Below are positions 23,961 through 32,803 of a DNA stretch of 64,000 nucleotides, piece by piece (position 1 is the first letter of the stretch; each line of letters starts with the position of its first letter). The notes below the pieces were generated by a model. The model saw nothing but the letters and a program-made list of their open reading frames with translations. It did no database searches and was not told the DNA's origin. The stretch comes from Nonomuraea rhodomycinica. Its GTDB lineage: Bacteria > Actinomycetota > Actinomycetes > Streptosporangiales > Streptosporangiaceae. The translations under genes were made by a program, and so were the position numbers. The DNA lies in the NCBI RefSeq assembly GCF_013363995.1, contig NZ_JABWGO010000010.1:1-64000 (forward strand), written 5' to 3'.

Positions 23961-26213
23961 TCAGCGGCCGCGCCTCATCTGGTCCTCGGTGATGGTCTGC
24001 GGCGTCTGCGGGGTGCCGGTCGCGCCGTTGTCGCCGCCGCGGCCACGCCGGCGGCCGTTGCCCGGGTCGCCCTGGTCGCGGTTGTCGAACTGGTCACGGA
24101 ACTGGTCGAGGAGGTCCGGCGGACTACCCTCCTCCTCCTGCTTCTTCTTCGGCTTGGGCGCGCAGTTGTCGCCGCAGCCGCCGAAGCGCTCCTGGTTGAC
24201 CGGGGTGAACTCGGCGGCCTCGACGCCCTTGAGCGCCCCCAGCATGGCCTGCTTCCAGATGCGGCCGGAGATCGACGCGCCGTACACGTACGAGTAGGAA
24301 CGCCCGCCGATCGTGACGCCGATCAGCTTGTGCTTGAACGCGCCGCGCAGGTCGCCGAGGCTGACCGCGCTGGCCAGGTTCGGCGTGTAGCCGGCGAACC
24401 AGGCGGCGGTGTAGTCGTCGGTGGTGCCGGTCTTGCCGGCGGCGTCGCGGCCGATGCCGCCGACCTCCTGCATGGTGCCCTTGGTGAAGACGCCCGACAG
24501 GATGCCGCTGACGGCGTCGGCGACCTCGGGGTCCATGACCTTGGAGCACTTGGGCTTGAACTGCCTGATCTTGCCGTACCGGTCCTTGATCTCGGTGATG
24601 GCGAGCGGCTTGCAGTACTGGCCGCGGGAGGCGAACACGGCGTAGCTGTTGGCCACGGTGACGGGGTCGACCTCGTTGATGCCGAGCGTGAACGTCTCGT
24701 ACTCGCCGAGCTTGCCGCCGTCGGCGCGCTTGAGGCCGAGCCGCTTGGCCAGGTCGACCACCTTGCACAGGCCGACCCGCTCCTCCAGCTTCATGAAGAA
24801 CGTGTTGACCGAGCCCCACGTGCCGGTCTGCAGGGTCTTGAAGCCGCCGCCGCCCTCGCTGGAGTTGCGCACCTCGTGGCTCGGGTCGCCGACCCGGTTG
24901 CCCTTGCAGTCGCGGAACGCGCCGTAGCTGGGAGCGGAGTACCCGGCCGGCGACGGGAAGCCGTCGCCGTACTTGTAGCCCTCCTCCAGCGCCGCGGCCA
25001 GCGTGTACGCCTTGGCGGTCGAGCCCTGCTGGAACCCGACGCCGCCGCCGTGCTTGGCGTCGGCGACGATGTTGTAGCTGACCTCGTTCTTCTTCTTGTT
25101 GCCGCCGAACTTGCGCGAGGCGGCCATGGCCTTGATCTCACCCGTGCCCGGCACGATCATCGCCTGCGCGGCGGCGGGCTTGTCCTTGGTGCTGACGTAC
25201 TCCTTGATCGCCTTCTCGGAGGCCGCCTGCATCTTCGGGCTGATCGTGGTCTTGATCTCCAGGCCGCCGCGCTGGAGCAGCTTCAGGCGCTCCTGCGGGG
25301 TCTTGCCGAAGGCGTCGTTGTTGAGGATCTCGTTCTGTACGTACATGCAGAAGTACGGGTACTTGCTCGCCTCGCAGCCGCCCGGCGCCGCGATGCCCTT
25401 GTAGCCGAGCTTCTTCTTCTTGGCCTCGGCCGCCTCCTGCGGAGTGATCTTGCCGAGCTGGGCCATCCGGTCGAGGACCGTGTTGCGCCGGTCGAGCAGC
25501 AGCTTCTGGGCCTTCTTGCCGACGCTCGGGTCGGTGCGGGCCGGGTTCTGCACGGCGCCGGCCAGGGTGGCGGCCTGGACGAGGTTGAGCTCCGCGGCCG
25601 GCTTGTCGAAGAACCTGCGGGAGGCGGCCTGGATGCCGTGGGCGCCCGCGCCGAAGTAGGCGATGTTGAGGTACTTCTCCAGGATCTGGTTCTTGGAGTA
25701 CTTCTTCTCCATCGCCATCGCGTACCGCAGCTCGTTGAGCTTGCGCGACACGGTCGGGGCGATGGCCGCCTGCTGCTCCTCGGGCGTCTCGGCCGCGTTG
25801 ACCAGCACCTGCTTGACGTACTGCTGGGTGATCGACGAGCCGCCCTGGGTGACGCCGCCGGTCGTCATGTTCTTCACCAGCGCGCGCGCCGTGCCCTCGA
25901 CGTCGATCGGGCCGTGCTGGTAGAAGCGGAAGTCCTCGATCGAGATCAGCGCCGTCTGCATGATCGGCGCGACCTTGTCCAGGGTCACCGACTGGCGGTT
26001 CTCGTAGTAGAACTGCGCGATCTGCTTGCCGTCGGCGTCCTTCAGGACCGTGCGCTCGGGCAGCGGAGGCTCTTCGAGATCCTCCGGCTTGAGATTGATC
26101 TCCTTCATCGCCGTGTTTGCGGTGATTCCCGCCCCGCCGACGGCGGGCAGCGCGATCGCGGCCGTCAGCACGCCGGCCGCCGCGCCGGCGGCGATCAGGC
26201 GCACGATGTTCAC
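23961..26213 (-). CDS. ponA2: Class A penicillin-binding protein (transglycosylase/transpeptidase, PonA2-like)
   Basis: About 750 residues. A TM anchor (LIAAGAAAGVLTAAIALPAV) leads into the GT51 transglycosylase with IEDFRFYQHGPIDVEGTARA (catalytic Glu), GSSITQQYVKQVLVN and KILEKYLNIAYFGAGAHG-type motifs. The transpeptidase follows, with GSTAKAY (SxxK), GSVNTFF (SxN) and AGKTGTTDDYTAAWFAGY (KTG), then a disordered Lys/Glu/Gly-rich tail. It polymerises and cross-links peptidoglycan at the outer membrane face. GTG 26213 is where GC-rich third positions begin; the ORF to 26330 is AT-richer and probably promoter/leader. The divergent wblA neighbour matches the Mycobacterium ponA2-whiB4 and Streptomyces wblA order. 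Confidence 0.9.
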   Translation of the reverse strand: MNIVRLIAAGAAAGVLTAAIALPAVGGAGITANTAMKEINLKPEDLEEPPLPERTVLKDADGKQIAQFYYENRQSVTLDKVAPIMQTALISIEDFRFYQHGPIDVEGTARALVKNMTTGGVTQGGSSITQQYVKQVLVNAAETPEEQQAAIAPTVSRKLNELRYAMAMEKKYSKNQILEKYLNIAYFGAGAHGIQAASRRFFDKPAAELNLVQAATLAGAVQNPARTDPSVGKKAQKLLLDRRNTVLDRMAQLGKITPQEAAEAKKKKLGYKGIAAPGGCEASKYPYFCMYVQNEILNNDAFGKTPQERLKLLQRGGLEIKTTISPKMQAASEKAIKEYVSTKDKPAAAQAMIVPGTGEIKAMAASRKFGGNKKKNEVSYNIVADAKHGGGVGFQQGSTAKAYTLAAALEEGYKYGDGFPSPAGYSAPSYGAFRDCKGNRVGDPSHEVRNSSEGGGGFKTLQTGTWGSVNTFFMKLEERVGLCKVVDLAKRLGLKRADGGKLGEYETFTLGINEVDPVTVANSYAVFASRGQYCKPLAITEIKDRYGKIRQFKPKCSKVMDPEVADAVSGILSGVFTKGTMQEVGGIGRDAAGKTGTTDDYTAAWFAGYTPNLASAVSLGDLRGAFKHKLIGVTIGGRSYSYVYGASISGRIWKQAMLGALKGVEAAEFTPVNQERFGGCGDNCAPKPKKKQEEEGSPPDLLDQFRDQFDNRDQGDPGNGRRRGRGGDNGATGTPQTPQTITEDQMRRGR

Positions 26214-26380
26214 GAACGGTGAGGAACGATCTTTACCCTGAGCTTGCACAGCATCCAGGGTACGTCGAAAGGGTGACCTTATCGGTAACTCGATCACATT
26301 TCGCCTTGACTGACGGGGGTGACTAGTCATTCCCGGTCAACGGAGCGGCGAGAAATTGGTCCTCTGGGGTCTGTCGGCCC

Positions 26381-26402
26381 GAACGTCTAGTTGCGTACGT
26401 TC
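26381..26402 (+). promoter_or_regulatory. Inverted repeat in wblA upstream region
   Basis: GAACGT (26381-26386), 10-base spacer, ACGTTC (26397-26402), about 90 bp before the wblA ATG in the 280-bp divergent region with the PBP gene. A TTGCGT within it could be a -35. Candidate operator; the regulator is unknown. Confidence 0.35.
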
Positions 26403-26492
26403 TCCTCTGCGGCAACTGAATACGGAGGCTCGGCGCCCGCGCCCGTCGGCCCCAAATGACGACTGACCACCTAAGGGGAGTGGGGTCGAAAA

Positions 26493-26789
26493 ATGTGGAT
26501 CACGGATTGGACCTCCCGTGCCGCCTGTCGTGGTGCGGACCCGGACGCGCTGTTCGTCCAGGGAGCCGCACAGAACAGGGCTAAGCTGATCTGCCGAGGA
26601 TGCCCGGTCCGTACCGAATGCCTCGCCGATGCGCTGGACAACCGCATCGAGTTCGGGGTGTGGGGCGGTATGACGGAACGGGAACGCCGGGCCCTGCTCC
26701 GGCGGCGGCCTGACGTGGACTCGTGGCGCGAGCTGCTCGAGTCCGCCAAGGAAGAGTACGAGCGCACCAATGAGCTGATCGCGGGCTGA
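26493..26789 (+). CDS. wblA: WhiB-like iron-sulfur regulator WblA/WhiB4
   Basis: 98 residues: MWITDWTSRAACRGADPDAL, then QNRAKLICRGCPVRTECLAD with the four cluster ligands Cys12, Cys34, Cys37 and Cys43, and FGVWGGMTERERRALLRRRP, the Wbl G(V/I)WGG turn plus basic DNA-binding tail. The sequence and context (divergent class A PBP, convergent ArsA pair) match Streptomyces WblA and Mycobacterium WhiB4, [4Fe-4S] redox/NO-responsive regulators that control development, antibiotic production and oxidative stress. AAGGGGAG lies 13 bases upstream of ATG. Confidence 0.92.
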   Translation: MWITDWTSRAACRGADPDALFVQGAAQNRAKLICRGCPVRTECLADALDNRIEFGVWGGMTERERRALLRRRPDVDSWRELLESAKEEYERTNELIAG

Positions 26790-26828
26790 GTTGCCCGGAG
26801 TACGGCCGGCGTACGACGCCGGCCGTAC

Positions 26829-27977
26829 TCATGCGCTCGCCAGGAGCTCTCCGATCTGGCGCAGACCCGCGAGATCGTGGACGTCCTCCGACATGGCGCG
26901 AACCTGGACGACCGGCACCGTGGGATGCGCGGAGACGAAGTGCTCCTGCTCCCGGTGCTCGCGGGCCACGAGTTGCATCCTGCCGGTGTGCAGCCGCAGC
27001 ACGGCGGCGGTCAGCTCGTGCTCGCCACGCGACTCCAGGTCCTCGGCCGCGGCGGCGCTGCGGGCGGCGGACAGGCCGTTCGCGGGCGCGTCGTGGACGC
27101 GGTTCACCACCAGGCCGGCGAGGGGCATGCGCTCCTCGGCGAGCCGCTCGACGAAGTACGACGCCTCGCGCATCGCGTCGCGCTCGGGCGCGGCCACGAC
27201 GACGAACGCGGTGCCCGGCGCCTGCAGCAGCTTGTACGTCAGCTCTGCGCGCTGCCGGAAGCCGCCGAAGACGGCGTCCAGGGCCGAGACGAACGTCTGC
27301 AGGTCCTTGAGCACCTGCGCGCCGAGCAGCTTGGTCATGGCGCCCGCGACGAGCCCGAACCCGGCGTTGAGCAGCTTGAAGGCGCTGCGCCCACCGGCCT
27401 TGGCCGGGGCGGTCAGCAGCCGGATGAACCTGCCGTCGAGGAACCTGCCGAGCCGTTCCGGCGCGTCCAGGAAGTCGAGCGCGGAGCGGGACGGCGGCGT
27501 GTCCACCACGATCAGGTCCCACTCGTCGGAGCGGCGGAGCTGGCCGAGCTTCTCCATCGCCATGTACTCCTGCGTGCCGGAGAAGCTGGACGACAGCGAC
27601 TGGTAGAAGGGGTTGGACAGGATCTGCCGGGCGCGCTCCGGGTCGGCGTGCGCCTCGATGATCTCGTCGAACGTCCGCTTCATGTCGAGCATCATGGCGT
27701 AGAGCTGGCCGCCGCCCTCGTGCCGGCTGACCAGCCGGGGCGTGTTGTCCAGCTCGGTGAGCCCCATCGACTGCGCGAGCCGCCTGGCCGGGTCGACGGT
27801 GAGCACGACCGCGCACCGGCCGCGCTCGGCGGCGCGCAGCCCCAGGGCGGCCGCCGTGGTGGTCTTGCCCACGCCCCCGGCCCCGCAGCAGACGATGATC
27901 CGGGTGCCCGGGTCGTCGATGATCGCGTCGATGTCGAGCGGGACCGGCCTGGCCGCGGATCTCTTCGCGTCCTTCAC
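26829..27977 (-). CDS. ArsA/GET3-family ATPase (second of pair)
   Basis: 382 residues: RIIVCCGAGGVGKTTTAAAL is the deviant Walker A, VVLTVDPARRLAQSMGL is switch I, DLIVVDTPPSRSALDFLDAP is switch II, and VVVAAPERDAMREASYFV and GLVVNRVHDAP follow. It is an anion-transporting-ATPase-like protein without arsenical Cys ligands. GTG 27977 overlaps the stop of the first ATPase (GTGA), with AAGGAG before it. The pair is homologous by position and sequence to Rv3679/Rv3680 of Mycobacterium (oxidative/glycerol stress) and to the SCO3577/3578 pair of Streptomyces. They probably form a heterodimer. Confidence 0.88.
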   Translation of the reverse strand: MKDAKRSAARPVPLDIDAIIDDPGTRIIVCCGAGGVGKTTTAAALGLRAAERGRCAVVLTVDPARRLAQSMGLTELDNTPRLVSRHEGGGQLYAMMLDMKRTFDEIIEAHADPERARQILSNPFYQSLSSSFSGTQEYMAMEKLGQLRRSDEWDLIVVDTPPSRSALDFLDAPERLGRFLDGRFIRLLTAPAKAGGRSAFKLLNAGFGLVAGAMTKLLGAQVLKDLQTFVSALDAVFGGFRQRAELTYKLLQAPGTAFVVVAAPERDAMREASYFVERLAEERMPLAGLVVNRVHDAPANGLSAARSAAAAEDLESRGEHELTAAVLRLHTGRMQLVAREHREQEHFVSAHPTVPVVQVRAMSEDVHDLAGLRQIGELLASA

Positions 27978-28975
27978 GCTGCTCCTTGGGTGCGGATGCT
28001 CTCGGCCAGCTCGTACAGGCCGGCCAGGTCGACGCCGTCGGCGAGCAGCGGCAGCTCGTAGCGCGGCAGCGCCGCCTCGGACAGCGCTTCGCGCTCCTCG
28101 TGTTCGAGCACGGCGCGGTGGGCGTACTCGAGGACCTCGCCGGCCAGCGCCTCGGCCACCGAGTCGGCGTCGGCGTGGTCGGCGAGCCCGGCCGCCTTGA
28201 GGCCCAGGGCGAGCTCGGCGATGTCGAATCCGCCCTTGACAGCCTTGTCAAGGGCGGCCCGGGGGAGCTGGGACTCGCGCACCATGTTGATGAAGACGCC
28301 CCCGGCCGGCAGGCCCGCCTCGCGCAGTTCGGCGATGCCGTCGAGCGTCTCCTGCACCGGCATCTCCTCCAGCAGGGTGACGAAGTGGATCGCCGTCTCC
28401 GGGGACTTCACGACGCCGCTGACCAGGTCGGAGTGGTTCTTGATCGGGCCGACCTTGGCCAGGCCGGCCACCTCCTGGGTGACGTTGAGGAACCGGGTGA
28501 TGCGGCCCGTGGGCGGGGCGTCCAGCACGACCGCGTCGTACACGCGCTTGCCGTTCTTGCCGCGCCTGCGCACCGCCTCGGTGGTCTTGCCGGTGACGAG
28601 CACGTCGCGAAAGCCGGGGGCGACCGTGGTGGCGAAGTCGACGACGCCCATCTTGGTCAGCGCGCGACCGGCCCGGCGCATGCCGTAGAACATCTCCAGG
28701 TAGTCGAGCATGGCCTCCTCGGGATCGATGGCCAGCGCGTAGACGTCGCCGCCCGACGGGGCCACCGCGATCTTGCGCTCCTCGTACGGGAGGGGCGGCA
28801 GGTCGAAGATCTGCGCGATGCCCTGGCGGCCCTCGACCTCGACCAGCAGCACCTTGCGGCCACCGGAGGCGAGCGCGAGGGCGAGGGCGGCGGCCACCGT
28901 CGTCTTGCCGGTTCCGCCCTTGCCGGTGACGACGTGCAGGCGCACGCCGTCCCAATCGGTGTCCCGAGACTCCAC
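27974..28975 (-). CDS. ArsA/GET3-family ATPase (first of pair)
   Basis: 333 residues: LHVVTGKGGTGKTTVAAALA (deviant Walker A with signature Lys), VLLVEVEGRQGIAQIFDLPP, VLVTGKTTEAVRRRGKNGKR and YDAVVLDAPPTGRITRFLNV (switch II), and a C-terminal part ending YELPLLADGVDLAGLYELAE. GTG 28975 starts the operon; the ribosome site is weak. Translationally coupled to the next ATPase. The role by family is a nucleotide-switch ATPase handling proteins or ions in the envelope/stress response; the exact cargo is unknown. Confidence 0.88.
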   Translation of the reverse strand: MESRDTDWDGVRLHVVTGKGGTGKTTVAAALALALASGGRKVLLVEVEGRQGIAQIFDLPPLPYEERKIAVAPSGGDVYALAIDPEEAMLDYLEMFYGMRRAGRALTKMGVVDFATTVAPGFRDVLVTGKTTEAVRRRGKNGKRVYDAVVLDAPPTGRITRFLNVTQEVAGLAKVGPIKNHSDLVSGVVKSPETAIHFVTLLEEMPVQETLDGIAELREAGLPAGGVFINMVRESQLPRAALDKAVKGGFDIAELALGLKAAGLADHADADSVAEALAGEVLEYAHRAVLEHEEREALSEAALPRYELPLLADGVDLAGLYELAESIRTQGAA

Positions 28976-29052
28976 GTTTTGAGGCTACCGAACGGTCACT
29001 TGCGGCCAGCCGACGCCTGCCCTTTGAGATTGCTCACATTAGTGTGGCCCCC

Positions 29053-29208
29053 ATGAAGAAATGGGAGTACCTCACCGCCCCGGTGCTGATCCACAACACC
29101 AAGATGATCCTGGACAACTTCGGCGCCGACGGCTGGGAGCTGGTGCAGATCGTGCAGGGCGCCTCGCCCGAGCAGCTCGTCGCCTACTTCAAGAGGGAGA
29201 AGCAGTGA
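29053..29208 (+). CDS. DUF4177 family 51-residue protein
   Basis: MKKWEYLTAPVLIHNTKMIL opens a short protein with NFGADGWELVQIVQGA, the DUF4177 GWELV signature. Small strand-helix-strand fold of unknown role. It diverges from the ArsA pair and ends in a 4-bp GTGA overlap with the RidA gene, so the two are co-translated. The same small gene occupies this position in other actinomycetes (established synteny). Confidence 0.85.
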   Translation: MKKWEYLTAPVLIHNTKMILDNFGADGWELVQIVQGASPEQLVAYFKREKQ

Positions 29209-29663
29209 CCCCGGAGCAGAGACTCGCCGAGCTCGGTCTGACGTTGCCCGAGGTGGTGCCGCCGCTGGCCGCGTACGTGCCGGCCGTGCGCACCGGTGAC
29301 CTCGTCTACACCTCCGGCCAGGTGCCCCTGGTCGAGGGCAAGCTGCCGCTGGTGGGCAAGCTCGGCGCGGAGCTGACCGTGGACGAGGGCCGGGAGATGG
29401 CGCGGATCTGCGCGCTCAACGCCCTGGCCGCGCTCAAGTCCGAGGTGGGCGACCTGGGAAGGGTCGTCCGGATCGTCAAGGCGGTCGTGTTCGTGGCGAG
29501 CGACCCGGGCTTCACCGGGCAGCCGCAGGTGGCCAACGGCGCCAGCGAGCTGCTGGCCGAGGTGCTGGGCGAGGCCGGGCGGCACGCGCGCAGCGCGGTC
29601 GGGGTGGCCTCGCTGCCGCTGGACGCGCCGGTCGAGGTGGAGCTGATCGCCGAGGTCTCCTGA
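29205..29663 (+). CDS. RidA/YjgF-family protein
   Basis: 152 residues with VRTGDLVYTSGQVPLVEGKL, EGREMARICALNALAALKSE, LGRVVRIVKAVVFVASDPGF and HARSAVGVASLPLDAPVEVE, the RidA trimer fold. The usual active-site Arg appears as HARSAVG. RidA proteins hydrolyse reactive enamine/imine intermediates and protect PLP enzymes; longer ~150-residue members such as this (Rv3678c-like) are less characterised. GTG 29205 overlaps the DUF4177 stop. Confidence 0.88.
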   Translation: MTPEQRLAELGLTLPEVVPPLAAYVPAVRTGDLVYTSGQVPLVEGKLPLVGKLGAELTVDEGREMARICALNALAALKSEVGDLGRVVRIVKAVVFVASDPGFTGQPQVANGASELLAEVLGEAGRHARSAVGVASLPLDAPVEVELIAEVS

Positions 29664-29723
29664 GGCAAAAACCCCGGATCCGGATATGTCACGATGACCG
29701 AGTGGTGTTCTGAAGGAGGTCAT

Positions 29724-30536
29724 GTGACAGGTCTTCCGCTTCCGGGCGAGCTGGCCGCGCGGGCCAGGGACGTCCTGTCCGGCCGCGTCACGCCGGAGCC
29801 GCCGCGCGACTCCGCCACCGTGGTCGTCCTGCGCGAGGGGCAGGACGGCCTGGAGGTCTACCTGCTGCGGCGCAAGTCGACGATGGCCTTCGCGGCGGGC
29901 GCGCACGTCTTCCCCGGCGGCGGCGTCGACCCGCGCGACACCGATCAGGCCGTCGCCTGGGCCGGCCCGTCCCCGCAGGAGTGGGGGCGGCTGCTCGGCG
30001 CGGACGAGCGGGTCGCGCGGGGACTGGTGTGCGCGGCCGTACGGGAGACCTTCGAGGAGTGCGGCGTGCTCCTCGCCGGCCCCGACGAGCGGTCGGTGGT
30101 CGCCGACACCACCGGCGACGACTGGGAGGCCGACCGGCTCGCGCTCGTCGACCGCACGCTCGCCTTCGCCGACTTCCTGTCCCGGCGCGGGCTCGTGCTC
30201 CGTTCCGACCTGCTCAAGCCGTGGGCCCACTGGATCACCCCGGAGATCGAGCCGCGGCGCTTCGACACCAGGTTCTTCGTCGCGGTGCTGCCCGAGGGGC
30301 AGCGCGCCCGCGACGTGGGCGGCGAGGCCGACCACGCCACCTGGCGGCGCCCGGCCGAGGCCCTCGGCCAGGCCCGCGCGGGGGAGATCTTCCTGATGCC
30401 GCCGACGTACCGCACGCTGACCGAGCTGGCCGAGCACGACGGCGTGGACGCCGTGCTGGCCGCCCCGCGCGAGATCGTCACGATCATGCCGCGCGTCGTG
30501 GAGGTCGGTGGCGAGCTGCGGCTGGTGGTCGCGTGA
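29724..30536 (+). CDS. Nudix hydrolase
   Basis: 270 residues: ATVVVLREGQDGLEVYLLRR and FAAGAHVFPGGGVDPRDTDQ lead to the Nudix box AVRETFEECGVLLAGPDE (RExxEExGV), followed by a helical C-terminal part (YRTLTELAEHDGVDAVLAAP). AAGGAGG is six bases before GTG 29724. The family cleaves nucleoside diphosphates linked to other moieties; the substrate is not predictable. Its stop overlaps the MBL gene by 4 bp. Confidence 0.85.
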   Translation: MTGLPLPGELAARARDVLSGRVTPEPPRDSATVVVLREGQDGLEVYLLRRKSTMAFAAGAHVFPGGGVDPRDTDQAVAWAGPSPQEWGRLLGADERVARGLVCAAVRETFEECGVLLAGPDERSVVADTTGDDWEADRLALVDRTLAFADFLSRRGLVLRSDLLKPWAHWITPEIEPRRFDTRFFVAVLPEGQRARDVGGEADHATWRRPAEALGQARAGEIFLMPPTYRTLTELAEHDGVDAVLAAPREIVTIMPRVVEVGGELRLVVA

Positions 30537-31324
30537 GCGGGCTGTACATCCCGATCGGCACGCCCGACGGCTCGCGCACCGAGCACGCCGAGAACCTCCT
30601 CGCGCCGAACCCGTCGCTCATGACGCTCGACGGCACCAACACGTGGGTCGTCGGCGGCGCGGAGGAGGTGGTGGTCGTCGATCCGGGCCCCGACGACGAG
30701 CGCCACCTGCTCCGGGTCCGGGACCGCCTGGGGGAGCGCCGGGTGAGCGAGATCCTGCTCACCCACGGGCACTCCGACCACAGCGGCGGCGCCCGGCGCT
30801 TCGCCGAGCTGGTCGGCGCCCCCGTGCGCGCCCTCGACCCGCGCCACCGGCTGGGCGGCGAGGGGCTGGCCGAGGGTGACGTGGTGACGGCCGGGGGCGT
30901 GGAGATCCACGTGTACGGCACGCCGGGGCACTCGTACGACTCGCTGTGCTTCTGGCTGCCGGCCGACCGGGCGATGCTCACCGGCGACACCGTGCTCGGG
31001 CGGGGCACCACCGTCATCGCCGAGGACGGCGGCCTGGCCGACTACCTGCGCAGCCTCGACCGCCTCCGGGCGACGGCCGAGAGCCTGGAGGCGCGGGCGC
31101 TGCTGCCCGGCCACGGCCCGGTGCTGCCCGACCCCGTCGCCGCGCTCGACGGCTACCTCGCCCACCGGCGCGAGCGGCTGGACCAGATCCGGGCGGCGAT
31201 GGCGCGGGGCGCGCGCACGCCGCGCGCCATCGTCGAGATCGTGTACGCGGAGGTGGACCGCTCGCTGTGGCCCGCCGCCGAGATGTCGGTGCGGGCCCAG
31301 CTCGACTACCTGGAGCGGTTGTAG
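30533..31324 (+). CDS. MBL-fold metallo-hydrolase (LACTB2/Rv3677c-like)
   Basis: 263 residues: LMTLDGTNTWVVGGAEEVVV, then EILLTHGHSDHSGGARRFAE (HxHxDH), GTPGHSYDSLCFWLPADRAM and TGDTVLGRGTTVIAEDG, and a C-terminal winged-helix-like part with RARTPRAIVEIVYAEVDRSL typical of LACTB2-type hydrolases, some of which act as RNases. GTG 30533 overlaps the Nudix stop. Its 3' end overlaps convergent crp by 19 bp. Confidence 0.87.
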   Translation: MSGLYIPIGTPDGSRTEHAENLLAPNPSLMTLDGTNTWVVGGAEEVVVVDPGPDDERHLLRVRDRLGERRVSEILLTHGHSDHSGGARRFAELVGAPVRALDPRHRLGGEGLAEGDVVTAGGVEIHVYGTPGHSYDSLCFWLPADRAMLTGDTVLGRGTTVIAEDGGLADYLRSLDRLRATAESLEARALLPGHGPVLPDPVAALDGYLAHRRERLDQIRAAMARGARTPRAIVEIVYAEVDRSLWPAAEMSVRAQLDYLERL

Positions 31325-31986
31325 AGCCGGTCCATGTCGAGGATCACCACGGCCTTGGCCTCGATGCGCAGCCAGCCGCGCTGCGCGAAGTCGGCCAGCG
31401 CCTTGTTGACGGTCTCGCGGGAGGCGCCGACGAGCTGGGCCAGCTCCTCCTGGGTGAGGTCGTGGTGGACGCGCAGGCCGTCCTCGGTCTTGGTGCCGAA
31501 CCGCTCGGCGAGGTCGAGGAGCTGCTTGGCCACCCGTCCGGGAACGTCGGTGAACACCAGGTCGGCCAGCACGTCGTTGGTGCGGCGCAGCCGCTGCGCC
31601 AGGGCGCGCAGCAGGTGGAGCGCCACCTCCGGGCGGCCGGTCAGCCAGGGGCGCAGGTCGTCGTGGCCCAGGCCGGCCAGCCGCACCTCGGTCAGGGCCG
31701 TGGCGCTGGCCGTGCGCGGCCGGGGGTCGAACAGCGACAACTCGCCGAACATCTCGCTGGGACCGAGCACACTGAGCAGGTTCTCGCGGCCGTCGGGCGA
31801 CTGGCGCGAGAGCTTGATCTTGCCTTCGAGGACGACGTAGAGCCGGTCGCCCGTCTCGCCCTCGTGGAAGAGGGTCTGCCCCTTCGACAGCTGGACCTCG
31901 GTGATGCTCGTGCGCAGCGCCGCTGCGCTCTCGCGGTCGAGCGCGGCGAACAGGGGGGCCTTGCCCAGCACATCTTCGGTGTTCAC
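31306..31986 (-). CDS. crp: Crp/Fnr-family global regulator
   Basis: 226 residues: a cyclic-nucleotide-binding beta-barrel (GQTLFHEGETGDRLYVVLEG; GELSLFDPRPRTASATALTE, the phosphate-binding cassette), a dimerisation helix (RPWLTGRPEVALHLLRALAQ) and a winged helix with DLTQEELAQLVGASRETVNK and RGWLRIEAKAVVILDMD. It resembles Streptomyces/Mycobacterium Crp, global cAMP-responsive regulators of development and metabolism. GAGGAGG precedes GTG 31986; the upstream ORF extension is untranslated. Divergent from nth across 62 bp. Confidence 0.93.
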   Translation of the reverse strand: MNTEDVLGKAPLFAALDRESAAALRTSITEVQLSKGQTLFHEGETGDRLYVVLEGKIKLSRQSPDGRENLLSVLGPSEMFGELSLFDPRPRTASATALTEVRLAGLGHDDLRPWLTGRPEVALHLLRALAQRLRRTNDVLADLVFTDVPGRVAKQLLDLAERFGTKTEDGLRVHHDLTQEELAQLVGASRETVNKALADFAQRGWLRIEAKAVVILDMDRLYNRSR

Positions 31987-32048
31987 TCTGCCTCCTCTGC
32001 TGCCATTGTGACGCACCCCACTGAAGGCGCCGCACATAGGCTAGGGGA

Positions 32049-32750
32049 ATGCCCCAAGAGTCAAGGCTCGCCCTCGTCCGTCGTGCCCGCAGGATGAATC
32101 GCATCCTTGCGGAAACCTACCCCGACGCACATTGCGAGCTCGACTTCGGTACCCCGCTCGAACTGCTGGTAGCGACGATCCTCTCCGCTCAGTGCACGGA
32201 CAAACGAGTCAACATGGTGACTCCCATCCTCTTTGCGAAGTATCCCACTGTTGAGGACTACGCCGCCGCAGACCCATCCGAGATGGAAGAAATCATCCGT
32301 TCGACCGGGTTCTTCCGGGCCAAGACCAACAGCATCATCGGCATGGCCAAGGCCGTGACCGAGCGCTACCGGGGCGAGGTGCCCGGCAAGCTGAAGGACC
32401 TCGTCACGCTGCCCGGCGTCGGCCGCAAGACCGCCAACGTCGTGCTCGGCAACGCCTTCGGCGTGCCCGGCCTGACCGTGGACACCCACTTCCAGCGGCT
32501 CGTGCGCCGCTTCGGCTGGACCGAGGAGACCGACCCGGTCAAGATCGAGCACTTCGTGGGCGAGCTGATCCCCAAGCGGGAGTGGACGGTGTTCTCCCAC
32601 CGGCTCATCTGGCACGGGCGGCGCATCTGCCACGCCCGCCGCCCGGCCTGCGGGGTGTGCCCGCTCGCCGCGCTCTGCCCCTCGTACGGCGCCGGCCCGA
32701 CCGACTCCGCCCAGGCGGCCAAGCTCGTCCGCTCCGGCCCCTTCTCGTGA
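32049..32750 (+). CDS. nth: Endonuclease III
   Basis: 233 residues of the HhH-GPD superfamily: [17 protein letters not shown], the helix-hairpin-helix [20 protein letters not shown] with catalytic Lys127, [14 protein letters not shown] with Asp145, and a C-terminal four-Cys [4Fe-4S] loop ([17 protein letters not shown]). It excises oxidised pyrimidines and nicks abasic sites. The first ~80 codons use many A/T third positions (e.g. around 32080-32300) whereas the rest is GC-rich, suggesting a mosaic gene. The stop overlaps the downstream GTG 32747 frame. Confidence 0.94.
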   Translation: MPQESRLALVRRARRMNRILAETYPDAHCELDFGTPLELLVATILSAQCTDKRVNMVTPILFAKYPTVEDYAAADPSEMEEIIRSTGFFRAKTNSIIGMAKAVTERYRGEVPGKLKDLVTLPGVGRKTANVVLGNAFGVPGLTVDTHFQRLVRRFGWTEETDPVKIEHFVGELIPKREWTVFSHRLIWHGRRICHARRPACGVCPLAALCPSYGAGPTDSAQAAKLVRSGPFS

Positions 32751-32803
32751 CCGCGATCGACGGGGACGGGAAGCCCCGCGGCGGGCGGCGTGTTGGAGAT
32801 GGC

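Noticed and set aside
26214-26330. N-terminal extension of the class A PBP to ATG 26330
   Set aside because: Third codon positions are AT-rich compared with the rest of the gene and no ribosome site precedes 26330, so the segment is more likely promoter and leader.
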